From contig DATJBS010000031.1 of the NCBI GenBank assembly GCA_035515235.1, positions 1 to 64,000 of the forward strand: a DNA stretch of 64,000 bases. The letters run 5' to 3'. The notes under the pieces were generated by a model, which saw only the letters and a list, made by a program, of their open reading frames with translations, ran no database searches and was not told the DNA's origin. The position numbers and the translations under genes were made by a program. The DNA comes from JAMLHH01 sp035515235. GTDB lineage: Bacteria > Bacteroidota > Bacteroidia > Chitinophagales > JADIYW01. Of this stretch, positions 1 to 6,862 are shown in pieces (position 1 is the first letter of the stretch; the number at the start of each line of letters is the position of its first letter).

Positions 1-49
1 TCAGCTGTCCGAAAACACACTTTGTAGAAAAATAGTTACTTTTAGTCAT
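1..49 (-). CDS. Probable transposase, N-terminal fragment cut by window edge
   Basis: An ATG at 49 reading leftward opens a frame that stays open to the window edge; the visible residues are MTKSNYFSTKCVFGQL. This start resembles the N-terminus of IS4-type transposases carrying a DUF4372 domain (typically M-x-K-S-x-Y-F ... F-x-Q-L), but sixteen residues are too few for a firm call. A perfect Bacteroidota -7 box (TACTTTTG on the minus strand, 81 to 74) lies about 25 bases upstream. Its position beside the truncated restriction-modification gene fits an insertion sequence that interrupted that gene. It could equally be another small gene of unrelated function. Confidence 0.4.
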   Translation of the reverse strand, partial: MTKSNYFSTKCVFGQL

Positions 50-91
50 CGTTCTAATGTTTTGTAGTAATTACAAAAGTACGATATTTTT

Positions 92-118
92 GAGTAGCCT
101 TAATCGGCTACTCTTTTT
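92..118 (+). terminator. Hairpin with T-run, read on the + strand
   Basis: GAGTAGCC at 92-99 and GGCTACTC at 106-113 form a perfect 8-bp stem with a 6-base loop, followed by TTTTT on the + strand. In the minus direction it is preceded by A and has no T-run after it, so it would stop transcription entering from the left, not the methylase gene. The stop codon of the truncated methylase (100-102) lies in the loop. Insertion sequences often carry such hairpins just inside their ends; this may be one. Confidence 0.6.
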
Positions 119-2103
119 ATTCCGGACAACAATGATTTTAATTCTCTTTTACCATATAAATCATAATGAAAAATTTTCCCTAAGTCATTTATTTTTTTCT
201 TTCCTGTTTTGATAAAGATATTTATAGAAACACCTTGCTCAATATCAAATACATTGATATCAGGACTCCCGTCTAGACAGGCTTCTTTTTTCTTACTGTT
301 ACCATGTAAATCTATGGTGTAAATCTTGTCATAAGTATTGAGCAAATTCCAACGCATTCCTCTGAAAGTGGGATTGTCTAAAAAACCATGTGGATTGATA
401 AAAGCTAAAATACCTGTTCCATTTTTCTCTATAAAATGTTGTCCATAACGCAAGAATTTTACATAATCATCATTGATCCATTTGGGATTTCGTTCCTTCA
501 GTTTTTCTTTTCCTCCTGGTTCTTTTTTATAATCCTCCATGAGGTTCATGATCCATTCACCTTTATTGGAACTTTCTCCACTATACGGTGGATTTCCAAT
601 CACACACATGACAGGTGTATCTCTTTTGATATGATTGGCTTCATTGGCTTCAGAACTCAACCAATTGGCAAATAAGGTTCCTGTATCAGGATGACTTTCT
701 TCCAAACTATTGGTCAGATATACTCTCAATCTTTGATTGTTTGTCGGTTTGTAACCTGTTTCAGTTAAGAGCAAATCCAATTGTAAATGCGCCATCGCAT
801 AACTCGCCATCAGCAACTCAAAACCATTGAGTCGAGGCAATAAATGATTTTCTACATAATTGCTCCAAATGCCTTGTTGCCCTTTAAATTTTTTGTGGAC
901 ATGCTTGACGACTTCCGCAAGGAATGTTCCCGTACCTGTGGCAGGATCGAGGATTTGTACTTTATGGACTTCTTGTTCGACCTTTTTGCCTTGGATATCG
1001 ACTTTGATTTTTGTTTTGCTCGTATCAGCAAGACCTTGAGGTAAATCAAATTCTGTTTTCAAAATATCATCTACCGCACGTACAATAAAATTGACGACTG
1101 GAGCAGGCGTGTACCAAACCCCTCTAGCTTTACGCAATTTCGGGTCGTACTCACTCAAGAAAGTTTCGTAAAAATGAATGATGGGATCTTCCATTTTTGT
1201 GGACTTGCCATAATTTTTTAGAATCTCTTCTACATTACAAGCCAAAAATATTTCCACCAAACTATCCACTATCCATTTGATTCGATCATCAATGTCAGGA
1301 CCTGCTATATATCCGAAGAGTTTTCGCAAAAATGGATTAGATTTTGGAATCAGTTCTGCTGCTTCTTGTCTGCTAAAAGTCGGCAAAGTCGCATCGTGCA
1401 ATCGTGCTGCAAACATCCCGTAAGCAATCGTTTGAGCATATACATCCGCAAAACCTTTGGGCGTAATATCGTGAATCAGTATTTCCTTGAAAGCATTCAT
1501 CTGATCTTTTAGCGTACTATTTTCGTGATTTTCTTGATCGCTATTGAGTGCTTTTTCAATCACATCAGATAGGAGACGAGCTTTGCCCGCCATCATTTCA
1601 GCTAACTTTTTAGAACTCTTAATGCTTTGACTGATATGCGTACAAAAGTTTTTGATGAGATTTTCAAATGATGCAAAATTATCAGGAAGCGCAACAATAC
1701 CTTTATCAGTGAGTTCTGCAATCGCAATCTTTGTAATGAATTCACCGTCGATATACAAATGAAAATCTAAATAGTCCGTAAAAATTAGATTAGAAAGAGA
1801 AGCTTTATATCTATCAAATTGTTCTTTATTATTAGATTTCTTTTTTCCTTCTAAGTCTTTATCACCAATATCTTTCGCTTCAATAAAACCTACAGGAATT
1901 TCTGCTGAGCCTGCCGAAGTATCTTTTTTCGTCAAAATATAATCAGGTGCACCACAAGATTGTCTTTTAGGTTCGTTAGTCGCTCTGATTTCAGGAACTA
2001 AACTTTCGAGCAATTGCTGTAAGTCACCTCTAAAAGTATGTTCGGTAGCGTTACCGAGTTGGAATCTTTGATGGATATTTTGGAGGTATTGGTTGATGGT
2101 CAT
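100..2103 (-). CDS. Type ISP-like restriction-modification protein, C-terminally truncated
   Basis: The protein carries an N-terminal PD-(D/E)xK nuclease-like segment (Asp in GAPDY near residue 54, then E-A-K near 75-77), a helical connector, and an N6-adenine methyltransferase core with motif I DPATGTGTF near 386-394 and motif IV NPPY near 504-507. This is the order of single-chain nuclease-translocase/methylase enzymes that cleave unmethylated DNA. Such proteins usually run past 900-1000 residues; this one stops at 667, shortly after HYDLYGKRE, in unrelated-looking sequence ending inside a hairpin. The C-terminal target-recognition domain is therefore missing and the enzyme is probably inactive or without specificity. 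The ATG at 2103 is preferred over an in-frame TTG at 2118 because the frame from 2103 (MTINQYLQ) looks like the usual start. No partner gene is visible. Confidence 0.85.
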   Translation of the reverse strand: MTINQYLQNIHQRFQLGNATEHTFRGDLQQLLESLVPEIRATNEPKRQSCGAPDYILTKKDTSAGSAEIPVGFIEAKDIGDKDLEGKKKSNNKEQFDRYKASLSNLIFTDYLDFHLYIDGEFITKIAIAELTDKGIVALPDNFASFENLIKNFCTHISQSIKSSKKLAEMMAGKARLLSDVIEKALNSDQENHENSTLKDQMNAFKEILIHDITPKGFADVYAQTIAYGMFAARLHDATLPTFSRQEAAELIPKSNPFLRKLFGYIAGPDIDDRIKWIVDSLVEIFLACNVEEILKNYGKSTKMEDPIIHFYETFLSEYDPKLRKARGVWYTPAPVVNFIVRAVDDILKTEFDLPQGLADTSKTKIKVDIQGKKVEQEVHKVQILDPATGTGTFLAEVVKHVHKKFKGQQGIWSNYVENHLLPRLNGFELLMASYAMAHLQLDLLLTETGYKPTNNQRLRVYLTNSLEESHPDTGTLFANWLSSEANEANHIKRDTPVMCVIGNPPYSGESSNKGEWIMNLMEDYKKEPGGKEKLKERNPKWINDDYVKFLRYGQHFIEKNGTGILAFINPHGFLDNPTFRGMRWNLLNTYDKIYTIDLHGNSKKKEACLDGSPDINVFDIEQGVSINIFIKTGKKKINDLGKIFHYDLYGKRELKSLLSGIKRVAD

Positions 2104-2277
2104 TGGAGAGATATTCAAGAGAAATCGTACTTACTTATAAAAGTAAATGTATTTCAATTTTTTAATCCATGAAAATACACATTTAATTCATTCAATAAAG
2201 AGTTGCAGTCAAAGGATTTGTTGTTTGATTATAATGGTGCTTTTGGTGAACATAAGTGATTTCTTTGAAACCAAACA

Positions 2278-2520
2278 GGATAAACCCAAACAATGTGGTT
2301 TGCCTATTTGATTTTTTCTTGAGCTTCTAATAAATCTGTTTCTAATTCAGTTCTTTTCCAATAGCCAAATCACAAATTTGGATTGAATTCTAAATCTCTA
2401 ACGATAATTTCTTTGACTTCATGACCAATAGAAATAGCACCTTTTTTATGCTACTACAATAGCAAATCCAAAACTCTCCATATCTGACAGTCCGTTGATG
2501 AGAATGATTTTCTTTGGAGT
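2278..2520 (-). pseudogene. Decayed NAD(P)H quinone reductase (flavodoxin-like fold)
   Basis: Reading leftward from 2520 gives a start resembling KKIILINGLSDMESFGFA. After a one-base frameshift it continues as KKGAISIGHEVKEIIVRDLE, then FNPNL-stop-FGYWKRTELE and LLEAQEKIK-stop-ANHIVWVYPVW. This follows the NQO1/KefF/YwrO-type oxidoreductase pattern closely, including the conserved WVYPVW segment, and the two in-frame stops replace residues expected to be Gln and Trp. Homology fades after position 2278, so the C-terminal half is gone. The stretch 2104-2555 holds nothing else I can support. Confidence 0.8.
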
Positions 2521-2555
2521 CAAAGAGGTCTAAATTTCTACATTAAGTTGTAAAT

Positions 2556-3011
2556 TTAAAAAGGTAAATTATCATTGTTATTAAAATCTCTATAATCATC
2601 TTCTTTGATATTATTTGTTCGATAGCTTTTAGAAATTAAAATTCCATTCTCAAATTCAAGAATCATAGTTTTTTCATAGACCGAAGCATATCCTGCATGG
2701 TGATATTGCAATAATTCACCATGAGGTAGAAAAATTTTACCATTGAACCAATATGCAAATATTTCAAGTTGATCTGGAAATAGATAGTTAAGATCGACTT
2801 CAATATTATTTTTAATATATGCTTTTAAATGATTCAAAAACAGATGATTTTCTTTAATTATCCATGATCCAATATAACCTCTCCAGCATGCTGTATGTGG
2901 TGCAGAGAACTCCTTAAAATTTATAAATTCTAAATAAGGCTTCAATGGCTCGGTTGCCATGCTGTAATGTTTGTCTTGATAGGTAAGGACATCACCAATT
3001 TGAGCTGTCAT
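2556..3011 (-). CDS. Hypothetical protein (151 aa)
   Basis: A 151-residue soluble protein with no signal peptide or membrane segment. It is rich in aromatic residues, with Trp and Tyr in patterns such as CWRGYIGSW (about 42-50) and IFAYWFNGKIFLP (about 84-96). The sequence looks like a compact beta-rich Bacteroidota family of unknown function; I do not recognise catalytic motifs. It lies 27 bp downstream of the phosphoribosyltransferase gene on the same strand, so the two may be co-transcribed. The acidic, Asn-rich tail (NNNDNLPF) is low-complexity. Function unknown. Confidence 0.75.
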   Translation of the reverse strand: MTAQIGDVLTYQDKHYSMATEPLKPYLEFINFKEFSAPHTACWRGYIGSWIIKENHLFLNHLKAYIKNNIEVDLNYLFPDQLEIFAYWFNGKIFLPHGELLQYHHAGYASVYEKTMILEFENGILISKSYRTNNIKEDDYRDFNNNDNLPF

Positions 3012-3038
3012 TAAAAAATAATTTTAAAAGATATCTTT

Positions 3039-3563
3039 TTAGTAAATATATGCACCTTCTGGGGCACCATTCTTATCAAAAACCACATGAATGTGATCCG
3101 TCATAGTCGTTGCTAAATCTATTCCAATAATATCAGCTTTAATTGGAAATTTTTTGTGCGTGCGATCAATTAAAACTGCTACGTGAATGGACAATGGATG
3201 CAATGGATAAATAGTTTGTAAAGCATGGAAAAGGGTAGCACCCGAATTGCCGACATCATCTACTAAAATGATGTGCTTATTTTGAAGAGCTGCATTCATA
3301 TTTCTAATAAAAGGAGCTTCAGAAAAAGGATCTTCTTTATTGACAAAAATTGAAAATAAATCAATCTGTATATCTTGAATGGTTTGGACTTTCATTGCTA
3401 ACAATCCTGCAAGCTTAAAACCGCCATCTTCTATTCCTAACATGACAATTTCTTGTTCTTGGTAGTTAATTTCAAGAATTTCATAAGCCATTCGATTGAT
3501 TTTTTGCTCGATCTGAAAAGTACTTAGAATCTTTTGTGCGTTTTTTGGAGGTAAAAGTGCCAT
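3039..3563 (-). CDS. Phosphoribosyltransferase, PyrR/Hpt-like
   Basis: The 174-residue protein has the type I phosphoribosyltransferase signature: four hydrophobic residues, two acidic residues and the PRPP loop in IILVDDVGNSGATL (about 96-109). An N-terminal MLGIEDGGFKLAG segment matches the pyrophosphate loop region. Enzymes of this class transfer a ribose-5-phosphate from PRPP to a base, or act as regulators such as PyrR. The flexible hood that sets base specificity is not diagnostic here, so the substrate is open. It is divergent from the iron-sulfur protein at 3694 and probably leads a two-gene unit with the hypothetical gene downstream. Confidence 0.85.
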   Translation of the reverse strand: MALLPPKNAQKILSTFQIEQKINRMAYEILEINYQEQEIVMLGIEDGGFKLAGLLAMKVQTIQDIQIDLFSIFVNKEDPFSEAPFIRNMNAALQNKHIILVDDVGNSGATLFHALQTIYPLHPLSIHVAVLIDRTHKKFPIKADIIGIDLATTMTDHIHVVFDKNGAPEGAYIY

Positions 3564-3693
3564 TTAAGGATAAATTTTAGGTAAAAGACTTAGAATAATT
3601 CTAAATAGGTTGCATTTAACTATTAGTTCATTCAATTGCTTTCAAATAATCAGCCATCTGTTTATTTTCGTGCATCCAAATATAGTTTTTAAT

Positions 3694-5040
3694 ATGCATT
3701 TTGTACAAATAGCACTATTCATTTTACTCTCCGGAGCTTCTTTTTTCTTGTTTTATAAGCAAGCGAAAGTCATTTATGACAACATTATGTTGGGCCGAAA
3801 AGAGAAAATTCACGACAATCCAGCGTGGGGAATCCAACAAATGCTCATGATAGCATTTGGTCAGAAAAAGATGTTTAAAATCACTTCCGCAGCATTATTG
3901 CACTTAGTGATTTATGTAACTTTCTTAATTACTCAAATTGAATTACTCGAAGTTTTTATCGATGGATTAATTGGTACTCACAGAGGAGTTTATCATTTCT
4001 TCCAAGATCATAATTGGGTGTTCTTTCAACAGTTGTATTACCTATCTATCAATACAATTGAAATACTTTCACTTATGACGTTTGTGGTGACACTTGCGTT
4101 CATGTATAGAAGAGGTATTCTAAAATTACCACGATTCAATAAGCCTGAAATGATGGGTTGGCCTAAATTAGATGCTTATTTGATTTTGGTTTTTGAGTTG
4201 ACTTTAATCTTTTGCATTTTCTCTATGAATATTGGAGATGCTGCATTACAGTTAAAAGGAACTAACGATCATTACCCAGCTCTTAATGGCGGATTGTTTT
4301 TAGTATCAGGAGCGCTTGCACCTTACTTCCAAAATTTATCAGAAGGTTTGCTTATTGCAATTGAAAGATTCGGATGGTGGGGACACATCATTATGGTGTT
4401 TGTGTTTTTGAACTACTTACCTAGATCTAAGCATTTACACATCATGTTAGCATTCCCAAATACTTATTTCACTCGTCCAGAGCCGAAAGGAGAGATTGTG
4501 AATATGCCACAAATCATGAATGAAGTGAAATCCATGTTTGATGATTCCTTTGTAGCTCCAGAAATAGAAGGAGAAATCAAATTTGGTGCAAAAGATGCTA
4601 ATGAGCTTTCTTGGAAAAACCTTTTAGATGCTTACACTTGTACAGAGTGTGGTAGATGTACTAAAGAATGTCCAGCAAATCAAACGGGTAAGAAATTATC
4701 TCCACGTAAGATCATGATGGATACTCGTGATAGAATCGAGGAAATTGGAAAAGGAATTCGTGAGCATGGGATGGACTTCGCTGATAATAAATCTTTATTA
4801 GGAGATTATATCACTAAAGAAGAAATTCTAGCTTGTACTTCTTGTAACGCTTGTGTGGAAGAATGTCCAGTAAATATTAATCCATTAAATATCATCTTAG
4901 AATTGAGAAGAAATTTAATCATGGAGCAAGCGGATTCACCAGCAGAATGGAATAATGTTTTCACTAACATGGAAAATAATCAAGCACCTTGGCAGTTTTC
5001 TCCTGAGGATAGATTGAATTGGGTAGAAGATCTTAAATAA
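3694..5040 (+). CDS. Membrane (Fe-S)-binding protein, HdrC/GlpC-like
   Basis: A 448-residue protein with several transmembrane helices in its first 255 residues, followed by a cytoplasmic domain with two ferredoxin-type motifs: CTECGRCTKECP (316-327) and CTSCNACVEECP (381-392). Each should bind a 4Fe-4S cluster. The helical part resembles NarI-like or DsrM-like quinone-interacting modules, so electron exchange with the menaquinone pool is plausible but inferred. The start is placed at ATG 3694; an in-frame TTG at 3610 would add 28 residues without a membrane-helix pattern. The CCG-domain gene follows 47 bp downstream, and the pair likely forms one oxidoreductase complex whose substrate is unknown. 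Confidence 0.88.
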   Translation: MHFVQIALFILLSGASFFLFYKQAKVIYDNIMLGRKEKIHDNPAWGIQQMLMIAFGQKKMFKITSAALLHLVIYVTFLITQIELLEVFIDGLIGTHRGVYHFFQDHNWVFFQQLYYLSINTIEILSLMTFVVTLAFMYRRGILKLPRFNKPEMMGWPKLDAYLILVFELTLIFCIFSMNIGDAALQLKGTNDHYPALNGGLFLVSGALAPYFQNLSEGLLIAIERFGWWGHIIMVFVFLNYLPRSKHLHIMLAFPNTYFTRPEPKGEIVNMPQIMNEVKSMFDDSFVAPEIEGEIKFGAKDANELSWKNLLDAYTCTECGRCTKECPANQTGKKLSPRKIMMDTRDRIEEIGKGIREHGMDFADNKSLLGDYITKEEILACTSCNACVEECPVNINPLNIILELRRNLIMEQADSPAEWNNVFTNMENNQAPWQFSPEDRLNWVEDLK

Positions 5041-5087
5041 ATTCTACTTGTTTTTTTAACAATATTATAGTTTCAAATAAAATACAA

Positions 5088-5876
5088 ATGAGCGATTATA
5101 AAGTACCCGTAATGGCGGAAGCCGTAGCTGAAGGAAAAATTCCTGAGGTAATTTTCTGGGTGGGTTGTGCAGGAAGCTTTGACCAACGCGCGCAACGTGT
5201 CACAGTGTCTTTTATAAAAATTTTGAACAGTTTAAACATCAACTTCGCTGTCTTAGGTACAGAAGAAGCATGTACTGGAGATCCTGCAAGAAGAGCAGGT
5301 AATGAGTTTGTTTTTCAAATGTTAGCACAACAAAATATTGCTACATTGAATGGATACGGTGTAAAGAAAATTATCACCACTTGTCCGCACTGTTTTAATA
5401 TTATCAAAAATGAATACCCTGCTTTAGGGGGAAGCTACGAAGTGTTGCATCACTCTCAATACTTACAGCAATTGATCAATGACGGTAAACTTACCGTAGA
5501 AGGTGGAGTCTTTAAAGGTAAGAAAATCACTTATCACGATTCTTGTTACCTAGGTAGAGCAAATGAAATCTATGAAGCGCCTAGAGATGTAATTCAAGCA
5601 TTAGACGGTGATTTAGTAGAAATGAAAAAATGCAAAACTAACGGTCTCTGTTGTGGAGCTGGTGGTGCGCAAATGTGGAAAGAAGACGAGCCAGGTGATA
5701 TGCGTATCAATACGTTAAGAACAGAGCAAGCATTAGAAGTTCAGCCTGACTATATAGCAGTAGCATGTCCATTCTGTAATACAATGATTACAGATGGTGT
5801 AAAAGGAGAAGATAAGCAAGATTCAGTACAAGTATTAGACTTAGCTGAATTGATTGCTTTAGGTAAAGGATTATAG
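5088..5876 (+). CDS. CCG-domain (Fe-S) protein, HdrB-like
   Basis: A 262-residue protein with the two cysteine-rich CCG-type domains of heterodisulfide reductase subunit B, GlpC and LutA. The first has the WVGCAG start (about residue 28) and TTCPHCFN (about 101-108). The second has HDSCYLGR (about 149-156), CCGAGGAQMW (about 187-196) and CPFCN (about 226-230). These Cys ligands bind an unusual 4Fe-4S cluster that handles two-electron chemistry. It is co-directional with the membrane dicluster protein, and a terminator follows at 5928. The electron donor and acceptor cannot be read from the sequence; calling it a heterodisulfide reductase in function would be unsafe. Confidence 0.88.
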   Translation: MSDYKVPVMAEAVAEGKIPEVIFWVGCAGSFDQRAQRVTVSFIKILNSLNINFAVLGTEEACTGDPARRAGNEFVFQMLAQQNIATLNGYGVKKIITTCPHCFNIIKNEYPALGGSYEVLHHSQYLQQLINDGKLTVEGGVFKGKKITYHDSCYLGRANEIYEAPRDVIQALDGDLVEMKKCKTNGLCCGAGGAQMWKEDEPGDMRINTLRTEQALEVQPDYIAVACPFCNTMITDGVKGEDKQDSVQVLDLAELIALGKGL

Positions 5877-5927
5877 AATCCACCTAATAAAATATTCGCA
5901 TTTTTTATTGAATGCAAAGAGTTTAAA

Positions 5928-5958
5928 GCATTATAGATTTTGTCTGTAATGCTTTTTT
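5928..5958 (+). terminator. Terminator of the iron-sulfur gene pair
   Basis: GCATTA (5928-5933) pairs with TAATGC after a 13-base middle that itself pairs AGA with TCT, giving an imperfect stem, followed by TTTTTT. It sits 52 bp after the CCG-domain gene and before the next promoter. Confidence 0.65.
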
Positions 5959-6010
5959 CATTTCGTGCGTTATAGAATGTAAATTTACCCATACTGTATT
6001 TTACAATGCT

Positions 6011-6018
6011 TAACTTTG
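6011..6018 (+). promoter_or_regulatory. Candidate -7 promoter box
   Basis: TAACTTTG matches the Bacteroidota TAnnTTTG -7 consensus exactly and lies 45 bp upstream of the ATG at 6064, just after a terminator. No clear -33 TTG was seen at the right distance. Confidence 0.5.
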
Positions 6019-6063
6019 TAGGGTATTAAGTTGTTAATTTAACATCATTGAAAAATTTATATT

Positions 6064-6570
6064 ATGTACGTACCATTTGAAGAAATGCCCGACCATGCAA
6101 AAGTATGGTTATATCCATCCGTAGATTATTTTGAAGATGGAATAAAGTCCGACATTGAAAACGAAATCAAAACATTTGTTACAGAATGGCTTTCACATCA
6201 AAGAGAAGTCAAGGGAAGCTCAAAAATATTTGCCGACGGTATTATTTGTTTAGCTGCTGATCAGACTGATTTTGAAGTGAGTGGATGTTCAATAGATAGT
6301 TCCTACAGATTTATTAGAGATTTAGAAGAGAAATATAAATTGCTCTTATTTGAAAGAGATTTAATCTTTTTCAAGAATGCTTATGGCGGTGTTATTTTGA
6401 TTAAAATCTGTGACATTGACATGTCAATCAATAATGGTGTATTGACAGAGGACACTCCAATCTTTAATCTTCAAGCTCAAAATGTGGGTCAATTAAAAGA
6501 TCCTTGGATTCCAATAAAAGATACGCCTTATTCAAGATTTATGCCTGCTAAAAAAGACCAAACGGTTTAA
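6064..6570 (+). CDS. Conserved Bacteroidota protein (168 aa), often mislabelled ABC transporter ATPase
   Basis: A 168-residue soluble protein of a family widespread in Bacteroidota and frequently labelled ABC transporter ATPase, although it has no Walker A, Walker B or signature motif. The most conserved-looking part is SGCSIDSSYRFIRDLEEKY (about 79-97). The N-terminal MYVPFEEMPDHAKVWLYPS fits the usual start of the family. It follows the iron-sulfur pair, an arrangement I recall from other Bacteroidota, which suggests but does not prove a shared role. It has its own -7 box at 6011. Molecular function unknown. Confidence 0.8.
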   Translation: MYVPFEEMPDHAKVWLYPSVDYFEDGIKSDIENEIKTFVTEWLSHQREVKGSSKIFADGIICLAADQTDFEVSGCSIDSSYRFIRDLEEKYKLLLFERDLIFFKNAYGGVILIKICDIDMSINNGVLTEDTPIFNLQAQNVGQLKDPWIPIKDTPYSRFMPAKKDQTV

Positions 6571-6579
6571 TAAGAATAG

Positions 6580-6669
6580 GTTTTTGAAATATTAGAAAGT
6601 GAAGAGTATTCTGATTTAAGAAGAATATTTAATGCTTTACAAGAGTCCATATTTGATTGGTGTAAATAA
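6580..6669 (+). other. Short coding-like remnant (29 codons)
   Basis: The frame starting at 6580 reads VFEILESEEYSDLRRIFNAL and ends ESIFDWCK before a stop at 6667-6669. Its amphipathic, charged composition looks like the C-terminus of a real protein, but an in-frame stop lies immediately upstream and no start codon is present. It may be the tail of a deleted gene. The rest of 6571-6862 holds only the promoter area of typA. Confidence 0.3.
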
Positions 6670-6796
6670 TTCATTTATCATTTTTCTCTCAAAACGTATT
6701 GACCATTAAAAGATTTTCAGAATGCAATCGGTATTTCATTCAGTCATCATATCAGAATTAAATATTTTTTAGGAAATAAAATCATCACATTCATTT

Positions 6797-6840
6797 AAAC
6801 TCGGATATTACAAAAAAACGAGTTTGAAATCGTATCTTCG
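6797..6840 (+). promoter_or_regulatory. Candidate typA promoter with inverted repeat
   Basis: TATCTTCG at 6833-6840 matches seven of eight positions of the TAnnTTTG -7 box, 22 bp before the typA ATG. Just upstream, AAACTCG (6797-6803) and CGAGTTT (6819-6825) form a perfect 7-bp inverted repeat that could be an operator. Confidence 0.4.
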
Positions 6841-6862
6841 CACGCGCTTTCGCTAGACATTT

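Noticed and set aside
3610..3693. N-terminal extension of the iron-sulfur membrane protein from TTG 3610
   Set aside because: Needs a rare start codon and adds residues that do not extend the helix pattern; ATG 3694 gives a clean membrane start.
6064..6570. ABC transporter ATPase label for the 168-residue protein
   Set aside because: No Walker A, Walker B or LSGGQ-type signature is present; the label is a known misannotation of this family.
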